A DNA stretch of 64,000 nucleotides from Naasia aerilata (GTDB lineage: Bacteria; Actinomycetota; Actinomycetes; Actinomycetales; Microbacteriaceae). The notes below the pieces were generated by a model. That model was not told the origin of the DNA, ran no database searches, and saw only the letters and a program-made list of their open reading frames with translations. This document shows positions 32,034 through 39,784 of this stretch, in pieces; position 1 is the first letter of the stretch, and each line of letters starts with the position of its first letter. The translations under genes were made by a program, and so were the position numbers. The DNA is taken from NCBI RefSeq assembly GCF_030296595.1, contig NZ_AP027731.1, forward strand, positions 558,001 to 622,000. Direction: 5' to 3'.

Positions 32034-32552
32034 TCAGCCGGCGGCGAGGATCTTCTGGAGCGTGCGGATGTTGCGCGTCGTCGTGAACGGCGCGCGCTTC
32101 TTGGCGAGCAGCTTGCCGAAGGGGCTGTCGAGCGTGCTCCCGACCGCGACCGACCAGTAGAGCAGCGAGCCGGACGCGGCGACCCGGTCGCCCTCCGGAA
32201 GCTGGGCAGCCTCGGCGGCGAGCTCGGCTGTGGTGGCAGCGTCCTCGGTGAAGACGACGTAGGAGTGCAGGTCGTCGGCCGCCTCGAAGGGGTACCCGTC
32301 GACGGCGGCCGCGACCTCTTCGATCGGCACGACGAGGATGCGGGCCGGATAGGCGAACCGCTCCCCCACCAGCTTCTCGAGGCGCTGCGCCACGTCGGCG
32401 GGCTTCCCGTCGGCGTCCAGGAGCACGTTGCCGCTCGCGAGCAGCGTCTTCACGTTCGCATAGCCCGCGTCGGCGAGAAGGCCCTGCAGCTCCGCCATGG
32501 GCACACGGACGCCGCCCACGTTGATCCCGCGCAGCAGTGCGACCGCCCTCAT
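32034..32552 (-). CDS. DUF1697 domain-containing protein
   Basis: 172 aa, typical size. Family pattern is clear: AVALLRGINVGGVRVPMAEL at the start, YANVKTLLASGNVLLDA, a central PFEAADDLHSYVVFTEDA and the C-terminal KKRAPFTTTRNIRTLQKIL. Function of the family is unknown. ATG 32552. It is convergent with hrpA and lies 10 bp after the MFS gene on the same strand, so may be cotranscribed with it. Confidence 0.92.
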   Translation of the reverse strand: MRAVALLRGINVGGVRVPMAELQGLLADAGYANVKTLLASGNVLLDADGKPADVAQRLEKLVGERFAYPARILVVPIEEVAAAVDGYPFEAADDLHSYVVFTEDAATTAELAAEAAQLPEGDRVAASGSLLYWSVAVGSTLDSPFGKLLAKKRAPFTTTRNIRTLQKILAAG

Positions 32553-32562
32553 GCCGCTCCCG

Positions 32563-34116
32563 TCAGTGCCCGGCGACGCCTTCGACGGCATGGGCCGGCT
32601 TCTTGACGAACCACACCGCGACGACGAGCGCGAGCGACATGAACGCCCCCACCAGGAACGCCGTCTGGGTGCCGGCGATCGTGGCCGCCGCGTTGCCCGC
32701 GCCGTTCCCGACCGCAGCGGCAGCACCGACCGACAGCACGGTCACGAAGAGAGCGGTGCCCGCGGCGGCCGCCACCTGCTGGAAGGTGCCGAGCACGGCG
32801 CTGCCGTGCGAGTACAGGTTCGGCCGCACCGACCCGAGACCGGAGGTCATCAGCGGCGTGAAGGTGGCGGCGAGGCCCACGCTCAGCGCGATGTTGGTGA
32901 TCACGAGCATCCACACCGAGGTCTGCGCGTTGACCGTCGTGAGGAGCCAGAGCGCCCCGCTGATGAGCAGGGAGCCCGGCACCAGGAGCAGCCGGGGGCC
33001 GCGCGCGTCGTAGATGCGACCGATGAAGGGACTCGCGATCCCCATGAGCAGACCGCCGGGGAGCGTGATCAGCCCGGTCGTCAGAGCGTCGAGGCCGAGG
33101 CCGTTCTGCGCGAACAGCGGGACCAGGATGAACGTCCCGAACATCGTCATGGTGGCGATCAGCATGGAGACCATGGCCACCGAGAAGATGGGCGACGCGA
33201 AGACCCGCAGGTCGAGGAGCGCGCGGTCCTTGCGCTGCAGCAGGAGCTGACGGCCGAGGAAGAGCAGCAGCGCCACACCGCCGACGGTGAACAGCACCCA
33301 GACCGGAATCGAACCCTCGCCGGCGGCCGCCTGGCCGATGCTCGCGAGGCCGTAGACGAGGCCACCGAAGCCGAGCAGCGCGAGGGGGATGGAGACGACG
33401 TCGATCCGGGCACCGCTCATCTCGCCGACCGGCACCATCCACTTCGCGCCGAAGATCAGCGCGGCGAGCGCGATCGGCAGCACGACGCCGAAGATCCAGC
33501 GCCAGCCGAAGTTGTCGATGATGAGCCCGGACAGGGTCGGCCCGAGGGCGGGCGCCACCGAGATGACGACCGAGATGTTGCCCATCATCAGCCCGCGTCG
33601 AGCCGGCGGCACCAGCGTCATGACGGTCGTCATGAGCAGGGGCATCATGATCGCCGTGCCCGACGCCTGCACCACGCGGGCGACGAGCAGGACGGGGAAC
33701 ACGGGCGCGAGCGCCGCCGTGAGCGTGCCGAGCGAGAACAGCGTCATCGCCGCGACGAACAGCTTCCGCGTGCTGATGCGCTGGATGAGGAAGCCGGTGA
33801 TCGGGATGATGACGGCCATCGTCAGCATGAAGACGGTGGTCAGCCACTGGCCGGTGCTCGGCGAGATCCCGAAGTCCTTCTGCAGGACCGGGATCGCGAC
33901 GCTCATGACGGTCTCGTTGAGGATGACCGTGAACGCGGACACCATGAGCACCGCGATGACGTTGCGGTGAGCAACGGGGAGCTTGTGGGTCGAAGAGGCG
34001 CCGGTGGCGGCGGTTCCGGCCGCCGGGGCGACCGCCGGCGCGCCGGACAGCGACGCGCCTTCGCCGACCTCGGGGGTGGCGACCCGGGCGGCGGATGTGT
34101 CGGTCTGACTCGTCAT
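32563..34116 (-). CDS. DHA2-family MFS multidrug exporter (EmrB/QacA-like)
   Basis: 517 aa with fourteen predicted membrane helices, the DHA2 drug:H+ antiporter layout. Helix 1 ends NETVMSVAIPVLQKDFGIS, motif A-like LIQRISTRKLFVAAM, motif C-like GPTLSGLIIDNFGWRWIFG. N-terminal 45 residues are a disordered cytosolic tail. ATG 34116 follows GGAGGA at good spacing; eleven extra in-frame upstream residues are unnecessary. Substrate unknown. Confidence 0.93.
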   Translation of the reverse strand: MTSQTDTSAARVATPEVGEGASLSGAPAVAPAAGTAATGASSTHKLPVAHRNVIAVLMVSAFTVILNETVMSVAIPVLQKDFGISPSTGQWLTTVFMLTMAVIIPITGFLIQRISTRKLFVAAMTLFSLGTLTAALAPVFPVLLVARVVQASGTAIMMPLLMTTVMTLVPPARRGLMMGNISVVISVAPALGPTLSGLIIDNFGWRWIFGVVLPIALAALIFGAKWMVPVGEMSGARIDVVSIPLALLGFGGLVYGLASIGQAAAGEGSIPVWVLFTVGGVALLLFLGRQLLLQRKDRALLDLRVFASPIFSVAMVSMLIATMTMFGTFILVPLFAQNGLGLDALTTGLITLPGGLLMGIASPFIGRIYDARGPRLLLVPGSLLISGALWLLTTVNAQTSVWMLVITNIALSVGLAATFTPLMTSGLGSVRPNLYSHGSAVLGTFQQVAAAAGTALFVTVLSVGAAAAVGNGAGNAAATIAGTQTAFLVGAFMSLALVVAVWFVKKPAHAVEGVAGH

Positions 34117-34276
34117 AGGGGTCCTCCGGGGAGTCGAGATGCGGTTCACGCCTGCAACACCGGAAGCGCTAAGTGAACAGTGTCCACATTGAGAGAACTC
34201 TACCGTCCTCCACCGACAACGGGAATGGTCCCCCGTCTATGCCCGTCAAGAAAGACGGATGCCCAAGCCGGCCCAG

Positions 34277-34313
34277 GCGAAGCGATTCGAGCCCGGGCCG
34301 GCGGGCGGTCCAG
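34277..34313. repeat. 37-nt direct repeat, copy 1
   Basis: Begins GCGAAGCGATTCGAGC and ends GGCGGGCGGTCCAG. Matches copy 2 (34372-34408) at 35 of 37 positions. It lies in the 290-bp gene-free stretch after nrdF. Confidence 0.85.
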
Positions 34314-34347
34314 AGTGCCGAGCCGGGCCGACCGCGGTGGCTCCGAG

Positions 34348-34364
34348 CCCCCGCCGGACGGGGG
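34348..34364 (-). terminator. Possible nrdF terminator hairpin
   Basis: CCCCCG and CGGGGG (34348-34353, 34359-34364) form a 6-bp GC stem with a 5-nt loop about 40 nt after the nrdF stop. No T-run follows on the minus strand. The rest of the gap from 34117 to 34404 shows only the two direct repeats and no gene. Confidence 0.4.
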
Positions 34365-34371
34365 TTCAGAA

Positions 34372-34408
34372 GCGAAGCGATTCGAGCACGGGCCGGCGGG
34401 CGGTTCAG
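34372..34408. repeat. 37-nt direct repeat, copy 2, overlapping the nrdF stop codon
   Basis: Second copy of the repeat at 34277-34313 with two substitutions. On the minus strand it begins exactly at the nrdF stop codon (34405-34407), so copy 1 may be a relic of a tail duplication or of an excised insertion. Confidence 0.85.
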
Positions 34409-35394
34409 GAGCGCGCGGTCGCCTGCGCGTTGACCTCGTACGAGGTGTTGGTCGACTCGAAGAAGTTCACCAGCTGCAGGGTGTCGTTCGCGGTCGCCAT
34501 CCACTTCGCGGGGTTGGAGACGTTGTACTCGGCCTCGAAGCCGAGCTCCTCGAGCCGGCGGTCGGCCAGATACTTCACGTACTGGTTGATGTAGTTGGCG
34601 TTGAGGCCGAGGATGCCGCCGGGAAGCAGGTCGTGGTTGTACTGCTCCTCCATCTCGACCGCGTCGGTGATCATCTTCTTGATCTCCGCCGCGAACTCGG
34701 GCGTCTGCAGGTCCGGGTTCTCGTCGAGGACCGTGAGGATCAGGTTGATCCCGAACTTGAGGTGCAGGCTCTCGTCGCGGACGATCCAGTCGACGAGCGA
34801 GCCGAAGTTGCGCAGCAGGTTCCGCTGGCGGAACGACAGCGCCACCATGAAGCCCGAGTAGAACCAGATGCCCTCGAGGATGATGTTGTAGGCGACCAGG
34901 TTGCGGACGAAGTCCTTCTTGCCCGCGGTGGTCGTGATGTCGAGCTGCTGCTCCGTCATGCGGCGGATGAACGAGACCTCGAACTCCTCCTTGCGGCGCA
35001 TGGAGGGCACGTCGACGTGCGAGTTGTACGCCTCGTCGCGGTCGATCGGGAACGTCTCGAGGACGTACTCGAAGGACATGCAGTGGTTCGCCTCCTCCCA
35101 CATCTGCTTCGCGAGGTAGAGGTGCGCCTCGGGAGCGTTGATGTAGGGGTAGACGCCGAACGCGAGCGCCTTGTTGACGAGCAGCTCGCTCGGGTTGAAG
35201 TACGACATGAGGAACGTGATCGCGTGGCGCTCCTCGTCCGTCATCCGCTTGAAGTCCGCGATGTCCTCGCCGAGCTGGATCTCGTTCGGGAACCACGTGT
35301 TCGCGACGGCCTGCTCGTAGAGGTCCATCGCCCACTTGTACCGGACGGGCTTCAGCAGCAGTCCCTCTTGGATGCCGGTGCCGAGGATGCTCAT
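34405..35394 (-). CDS. nrdF: Class Ic ribonucleotide reductase small (beta) subunit
   Basis: 329-aa ferritin-like R2 protein that generates the oxidant for ribonucleotide reduction. Metal ligands are Glu70 (PSELLV), Glu101 and His104 (EEANHCMSFEY), Glu174 (LEGIWFYSGF), Glu208 and His211 (RDESLHLKFG). The residue four after His104, normally the radical Tyr, is Phe108, and the first ligand is Glu instead of Asp: both are hallmarks of class Ic (Chlamydia-type Mn/Fe) subunits. The symbol nrdF/nrdB is a naming choice. ATG 35394; downstream of nrdA with a strong hairpin in between. Confidence 0.95.
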   Translation of the reverse strand: MSILGTGIQEGLLLKPVRYKWAMDLYEQAVANTWFPNEIQLGEDIADFKRMTDEERHAITFLMSYFNPSELLVNKALAFGVYPYINAPEAHLYLAKQMWEEANHCMSFEYVLETFPIDRDEAYNSHVDVPSMRRKEEFEVSFIRRMTEQQLDITTTAGKKDFVRNLVAYNIILEGIWFYSGFMVALSFRQRNLLRNFGSLVDWIVRDESLHLKFGINLILTVLDENPDLQTPEFAAEIKKMITDAVEMEEQYNHDLLPGGILGLNANYINQYVKYLADRRLEELGFEAEYNVSNPAKWMATANDTLQLVNFFESTNTSYEVNAQATARS

Positions 35395-35417
35395 GTGGTT
35401 CCTTTTGTGTGTCGGTC

Positions 35418-35460
35418 GGAATCGTGCGGGGCGGGCTCAGGCCGCGCCCCGCACGATTCC
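35418..35460 (-). terminator. Perfect 16-bp hairpin between nrdA and nrdF
   Basis: Arms GGAATCGTGCGGGGCG (35418-35433) and its exact complement (35445-35460) with an 11-nt loop. On the minus strand it lies about 60 nt after the CDSCQ tail of NrdA and about 23 nt before the nrdF start. Without a T-run it may be a partial terminator, a processing site or part of an nrdF promoter region. Confidence 0.6.
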
Positions 35461-35520
35461 CCAGCCATAGGAGTCAACGCATTCCGACGGCTATTTAGTT
35501 CGGATGAAGAGGGGAATCTG

Positions 35521-35628
35521 CTACTGGCAGGAGTCGCACTGGAGGAGGTCCATCGGGTCCATCGGCACGATGTAGATCGAGCCGGTGGCCGTGGAGACCC
35601 CGTCGCCGCCGAAGTCCCGGGCGCTCAT
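35521..35628 (-). CDS. C-terminal redox tail of NrdA, out of frame as given
   Basis: A 35-residue frame starting MSARDFGGDG and ending IYIVPMDPMDLLQCDSCQ. The Cys-x-x-Cys ending is the mobile tail of ribonucleotide reductase large subunits that re-reduces the active site. Its ATG at 35628 overlaps the NrdA stop (ATGA). Either a single-base indel near 35627-35645 has split the tail from NrdA, or the tail is a separately translated, coupled peptide. I favour the indel, since a free tail has no known precedent, though unlike the other breaks there is no long homopolymer here. Confidence 0.7.
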   Translation of the reverse strand: MSARDFGGDGVSTATGSIYIVPMDPMDLLQCDSCQ

Positions 35629-38132
35629 GCGTCGGCCTTTCCGGAGACGCCGCCGAAGCCGAAGCCGCGGCGAGCAGGGGCCGGCACCGCGGGCTCGGCG
35701 GCCGGCACGGCCGACACCGAGGACGCCTGCTCCGGCGTGACGGGGTTCGCCGCACCGAAGCCGCGCTTCGCGCCGTCGCCGATCCCCTCGGCCTTGTTGA
35801 CGCGCACCGTCGACTGCTCGGCCGTGTGCCGCGGCTTCATGTGCAGGTAGTACGTCGTCTTGACGCCCCGCTCCCAGGCCGCGTAGTAGATGTCGATCAT
35901 CTCGCCGACATCGCGCGTCTCGAGGTACATGTTGCGGCTGATGGCCTGGTCGATCCACTTCTGCGCACGCGCTGCAACCTCGAGGAAGGCGTACGGCGAG
36001 AGCTGGAAGCTCGTCTTGTACGTCGCCTTGATCTCGTCGGGGATCTCGGCGATGTTCTGGATGTCGCCCTGACTGCGCAGGATGGACACGCGCACCTTCT
36101 CCCAGAGGCCGAGCTCCTGCAGGTCGGCGACCAGGTTGCGGTTGACCTCGAGGAACTTGCCCGAGGAGGTCGCCCGGCTGAAGATCTGCGAGAACTGCGG
36201 GTCGAGGCCGGGCGTGGTGCCGGCGACGAGGCCGATGGAGGCCGTGGGGGCGATGGCCATGAGCGTCGCGTTGCGCATGCCGCCCTTGACCTTCTCGCGC
36301 AGCCCGTCCCAGTCGAGGCGGGTCTTGCGGTTGACCTTGATCGGCACGCCGCGGTCCGCCTCGGTGAGCGCAATGGAGTCGAGCGGCACGAGGCCCTGCG
36401 ACCAGCGCGAGCCCGCGAAGTTCGCATACGCGCCCCGGCTCTGCGCGAGGTCGGCCGACTCGTCGATCGCGGCGTAGGAGACGTGCTCCATGATCTCGTC
36501 GATCAGGTCGTACGACTCCTCGCTCTCGTAGGAGAAGCCGAGGCGCTCGACCACGTCGGTGAAGCCCATGACGCCGAGGCCGATGGCCCGGTTCTCGCGG
36601 TTCGAGAAGTCGGCCTCGTCGACGCTCGAGAGCGTGATGTCGATGAGGTTGTCGAGCTGGCGCACCGCGAGGCGCGCGCTCTCCTCGACCTGGGCCCAGT
36701 CGAAGCCCAGCTTGCCGCCGCCGATGTCCGTGAGGTGCCGGGACAGGTTGATCGACGCCAGGTTGCAGACGGAGACGTTGTCCCGGTCCTGCGGCAGGCA
36801 GATCTCCGTGCAGAGGTTCGAGAGGTGGATGGTGCCCGTGTTGTTGTTGAGGGCCCGGTTGTTGATCGTGTCCTTCCAGGTGAGCCACGGGTGGCTCGTG
36901 GTCTGGAGGGCGATGAGGATCGACTTGAACTGCTCGCGCGCCTTGATGCGCTTGAACATCCGCAGCCGGCCGGCCTCCGCCTCCGCGACGTAGTGCGCGT
37001 AGCGGGCGGAGAACTCCTTGCCGTACAGCTCGTTGAGGTCGGCGACCTCCAGCGGGTCGAAGAGGAACCAGTCCTCGTCGTTCTGGACCCGCTTCATGAA
37101 CTCGTCCGAGATCCAGACGGCCGTGTTGGCGGTGCGGGTGCGGCGGTAGGGGTCACCGGAGTTCTGCCGGAGGTCGAGGAACTCGGGGAAGTCCAGGTGC
37201 CAGTTCTCCATGTAGAAGCAGAGGGCGCCGAACTTCTTTCCGCCGCGGCTGACCGCGCGGAGGATCGAGTCGATCGTGTGCATGAACGGGATCGGGCCGG
37301 TCGAGGTCGTGTTGTTCGACCGGATCGGCGAGCCCTGAGCACGGAGCTTGGTGACCGAGAGGCCGATGCCACCGGTGCCCTTGGTGAGCCACATGACGTC
37401 GCGGGTCGTCTTGGCGATGTGCTCGATGTCGTCCTGCATCTCCATGACGAAGCAGTTGGAGAGCTGCGGGTACTTGGTGCCCGCGTTGACGAGCGTGGAC
37501 CCCGCCGCGAGGTAGTCGAGCTTGCTCATCTTCTTGTAGAAGGAGATGGCGGCAGCGGTGGCGTTCTCCTCGTTGAGGGACAGGCCCATCGCGATGCGCA
37601 TCCAGAAGTACTGGGGAACCTCGAGCGGGTCGTTGTTGCGAGCCTTGATGCCGTAGCGGTTGTTCAGCGTGACGACGCCGATGTACTTGAGCAGCTCGTC
37701 GCCGGACGGGTCGATGACCGCGGCGAGGGCGTCCAGGTCGAACTTGGTGGCGAGCCGGTCGTCGAGGAGGTCCTCGGCGACGCCGCGCTCGATGTAGGGG
37801 CGGAAGCGCTCGGCGTGCAGCGACTTCAGCTCGTCGGCGCCGGCGTAGTCGCCGAGCACCCGCTTGTAGATGGTCTTGAGCAGCAGCCGAGCGGCGACGG
37901 TGTCGAACGCCGGGTCGTCCTTGACGTTCTGCAGGGCCACCTGGATGACGGCCTCGTCGAGCTGCTGGGTGGTGATGCCGTCGAAGAGCGTGAGCTCGAG
38001 CTCCGAGGCGATCTGCGTGACCCACGTGATGTTCTCGTCGAGTCCTGCGCTGGCGTGTTCGATCGCCAGGTTGATCTTGTTGGCGTCGTAGGGCTCGCGC
38101 TCCCCATTCCGCTTGACGACGGTTATTGACAC
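35625..38132 (-). CDS. nrdA: Ribonucleoside-diphosphate reductase large (alpha) subunit
   Basis: 835 aa as given. N-terminal ATP-cone (VVKRNGEREPYDANKINLAI), active-site Cys227 (PQLSNCF), loop Asn439-Cys441-Glu443 (NLCTEICLPQ), Cys456 (SVCNLASINL) and radical-path Tyr761-Tyr762 (VKTTYYLHMKPR). The ATP-cone suggests dATP overall control. GTG start 38132 with AGGAGGCACC. A long Ala/Pro linker (RRGFGFGGVSG) ends at a stop just before the CDSCQ tail, which lies in another frame. Paired with the class Ic small subunit; expression probably repressed by NrdR at the upstream boxes. Confidence 0.96.
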   Translation of the reverse strand: MSITVVKRNGEREPYDANKINLAIEHASAGLDENITWVTQIASELELTLFDGITTQQLDEAVIQVALQNVKDDPAFDTVAARLLLKTIYKRVLGDYAGADELKSLHAERFRPYIERGVAEDLLDDRLATKFDLDALAAVIDPSGDELLKYIGVVTLNNRYGIKARNNDPLEVPQYFWMRIAMGLSLNEENATAAAISFYKKMSKLDYLAAGSTLVNAGTKYPQLSNCFVMEMQDDIEHIAKTTRDVMWLTKGTGGIGLSVTKLRAQGSPIRSNNTTSTGPIPFMHTIDSILRAVSRGGKKFGALCFYMENWHLDFPEFLDLRQNSGDPYRRTRTANTAVWISDEFMKRVQNDEDWFLFDPLEVADLNELYGKEFSARYAHYVAEAEAGRLRMFKRIKAREQFKSILIALQTTSHPWLTWKDTINNRALNNNTGTIHLSNLCTEICLPQDRDNVSVCNLASINLSRHLTDIGGGKLGFDWAQVEESARLAVRQLDNLIDITLSSVDEADFSNRENRAIGLGVMGFTDVVERLGFSYESEESYDLIDEIMEHVSYAAIDESADLAQSRGAYANFAGSRWSQGLVPLDSIALTEADRGVPIKVNRKTRLDWDGLREKVKGGMRNATLMAIAPTASIGLVAGTTPGLDPQFSQIFSRATSSGKFLEVNRNLVADLQELGLWEKVRVSILRSQGDIQNIAEIPDEIKATYKTSFQLSPYAFLEVAARAQKWIDQAISRNMYLETRDVGEMIDIYYAAWERGVKTTYYLHMKPRHTAEQSTVRVNKAEGIGDGAKRGFGAANPVTPEQASSVSAVPAAEPAVPAPARRGFGFGGVSGKADA

Positions 38133-38238
38133 GGTGCCTCCTGCAGTCCGGCCGACCAGCGACCACGAACGACTCCCCCACGAAGCCGCATCCCCCACGG
38201 GGCCCCGCCGGTCGGCGGAATCCCCTGATCGGGCTCGT

Positions 38239-38276
38239 CTCCGGACCCCGTGCCACCCGAAGGCCGGGGTCCGGAG
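38239..38276 (-). other. 12-bp hairpin in nrdA leader
   Basis: CTCCGGACCCCG (38239-38250) pairs perfectly with 38265-38276 around a 14-nt loop. With the promoter near 38360-38388 it would sit in a leader of about 220 nt upstream of nrdA. It could be a structured 5' UTR or attenuator; no known riboswitch pattern is recognised. Confidence 0.5.
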
Positions 38277-38355
38277 AACGATTCCCTAAAGTCGTCCACC
38301 TGGGTTTCCAGAGCCACCCGAAGACCTGGAAGCCTTACGGCGGGCCGACCGAGAA

Positions 38356-38371
38356 TCACTATATATGGGGC
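38356..38371 (-). promoter_or_regulatory. NrdR box 1, overlapping the nrdA -10
   Basis: TCACTATATATGGGGC matches the palindromic NrdR consensus (ACACTATATATAGTGT-like) at about 12 of 16 positions. It covers the -10 hexamer TATATA (38360-38365) of the minus-strand nrdA promoter. Confidence 0.75.
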
Positions 38372-38388
38372 CTCTGACATGGCGACAA
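38360..38388 (-). promoter_or_regulatory. nrdA promoter
   Basis: On the minus strand TTGTCG (38383-38388) and TATATA (38360-38365) are separated by 17 bp, an excellent sigma-70-type promoter. Both hexamers are overlapped by NrdR boxes, so NrdR binding would block RNA polymerase directly. Confidence 0.7.
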
Positions 38389-38403
38389 CCCTAAATGTTG
38401 CGG
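38388..38403 (-). promoter_or_regulatory. NrdR box 2
   Basis: ACCCTAAATGTTGCGG, a weaker match to the NrdR consensus, begins exactly 32 bp from box 1. NrdR, which binds ATP/dATP, requires two boxes about three helical turns apart, so the spacing supports both. Confidence 0.65.
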
Positions 38404-38419
38404 CGTGTCGTACACACCG

Positions 38420-38447
38420 TGTGCACAACCGGGCCGAGTTATCCACA
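38420..38447. promoter_or_regulatory. Pair of DnaA boxes upstream of nrdA
   Basis: TTATCCACA at 38439-38447 is a perfect consensus DnaA box. TTGTGCACA on the minus strand at 38420-38428 is one change from the high-GC actinobacterial form TTGTCCACA. They lie between the NrdR boxes and the divergent MFS gene. DnaA control of nrd genes is known in E. coli. Confidence 0.55.
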
Positions 38448-38495
38448 CCGTACGGCGAACCCCTGACACTTGCTGGGCTCTAGGATGAAGGCCCT

Positions 38496-39704
38496 GTGAG
38501 TAGTTACGCCGACCTGCTGCGGACAAAAGGCGTCGCACGCATCATGTCGGCCCAGCTGCTCGCCCGATTCCCGAGCGGGATGCTCTCGCTCGGCTTCCTG
38601 CTGCACATCGAACGGGTCACCGGCTCCTATGCAGCGGCCGGCCTGGTCCTCGCCGCCGTGAGCGCGGGACAGGCCATCTCCGGTCCGCTCACGAGCCGCC
38701 TGATGGGCTCATGGGGCATGCGGCGGGTCATCACCGCGACGGTCGTGCTGTGCTCTCTCGCGATCATCGAGATCGCCCTCGTGGAGCAGCCCCTGCCGGT
38801 CACGCTCGTCGTGGCCCTGGTCGCCGGTCTCACCTATCCGCCGATCCAGCCGGCCGTCCGCACCATCTACCCCAAGATGGTCAACTCCCGGCAGCTCACC
38901 CCGCTCTTCTCGCTGGACGCGTCCGCCCAGGAGCTCATCTGGGTGGGCGGGCCCGTGCTCGTGACCTTCGTGTCGACGCAGATCGGCACGGTGGAGGGCA
39001 TCCTGCTGTCCGTCGCGCTGCTCGCCGGCGGCGGCGCCTGGTTCCTGTCCTCGCCCGAGCTCGGTCGCGTCCGCATCCCGCGCAGCAAGCGCCGGTTCGG
39101 CGCGGTGCTCGCCCGGCCGACGGTGCTGCTCGCGACGGTCGTCGGCTTCCTCCTCATCGGCTCGTGCGCCGCTGTCGAGGCCGGGGTCGTGTCGGTGTTC
39201 GGCGACGACGGACCGCAGGCCGGCATCGTGCTCGCCATCTGGTCGATCGGGTCGCTGGTCGGCGGCCTCCTGTTCGGCCACGTGCCCATCGGCCCGTGGG
39301 CGCTCGCGCGCCGCGTGCTCCTCGTCACGGTCGGTCTCGCGCTGGCCCTGCTGATGCTCGACTTCTGGTGGCTGTCGATCAGCCTGGTCGTCGCGGGCCT
39401 CGGCCTCGCGCCGGCCCTCGCGGTGCTCTTCGCGATCACCTCGTCGAGCGTCAAGTTCAGCGACACCGCAGAGGCGTACGGCTGGATCGGCACCGGTCAG
39501 CTGATCGGCGCGGCGCTCGGCTCCGCGCTCGCCGGCCTCTTCATCGACTCCACCGGGTCCATCGGCGCGTTCTGGGTCGCCGTGATCCTGTGCGCGGCGG
39601 GCACGATCGCGGCCGTGGTCGGCCACCGGTGGCACCCCGACCTGCGCGACCGCGACGCCAGCCCGCTGCCGGACACCGACGCGGTGCCCGTCCAGCCGAG
39701 CTGA
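38496..39704 (+). CDS. MFS transporter
   Basis: 402 aa, twelve membrane helices, sugar-efflux/drug-efflux type MFS. Motif-A-like SRLMGSWGMRRVITATVVL after helix 2 and a charged central loop (RIPRSKRRFG). GTG 38496 follows GATGAAGG. It is divergent from nrdA across the NrdR/DnaA control region; a functional link to dNTP metabolism is not implied. Substrate unknown. Confidence 0.9.
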   Translation: MSSYADLLRTKGVARIMSAQLLARFPSGMLSLGFLLHIERVTGSYAAAGLVLAAVSAGQAISGPLTSRLMGSWGMRRVITATVVLCSLAIIEIALVEQPLPVTLVVALVAGLTYPPIQPAVRTIYPKMVNSRQLTPLFSLDASAQELIWVGGPVLVTFVSTQIGTVEGILLSVALLAGGGAWFLSSPELGRVRIPRSKRRFGAVLARPTVLLATVVGFLLIGSCAAVEAGVVSVFGDDGPQAGIVLAIWSIGSLVGGLLFGHVPIGPWALARRVLLVTVGLALALLMLDFWWLSISLVVAGLGLAPALAVLFAITSSSVKFSDTAEAYGWIGTGQLIGAALGSALAGLFIDSTGSIGAFWVAVILCAAGTIAAVVGHRWHPDLRDRDASPLPDTDAVPVQPS

Positions 39705-39784
39705 CCCGCGCGGCGGGCCGAATCGGGCAATCCGGGCCGCCGCTTCGCCCCGGAGACGCCGAACCGGCCCGGAGTAGGGGGCTG

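Noticed and set aside
32497-34176. 559-residue plus-strand frame opposite the DHA2 MFS gene
   Set aside because: Extremely rich in Asp, Glu, His and Arg, the typical reverse-complement shadow of a GC-rich membrane protein.
38133-38355. Riboswitch (for example B12) before nrdA
   Set aside because: Only a simple hairpin is visible; no conserved riboswitch box, and class Ic enzymes have no B12-dependent logic here.
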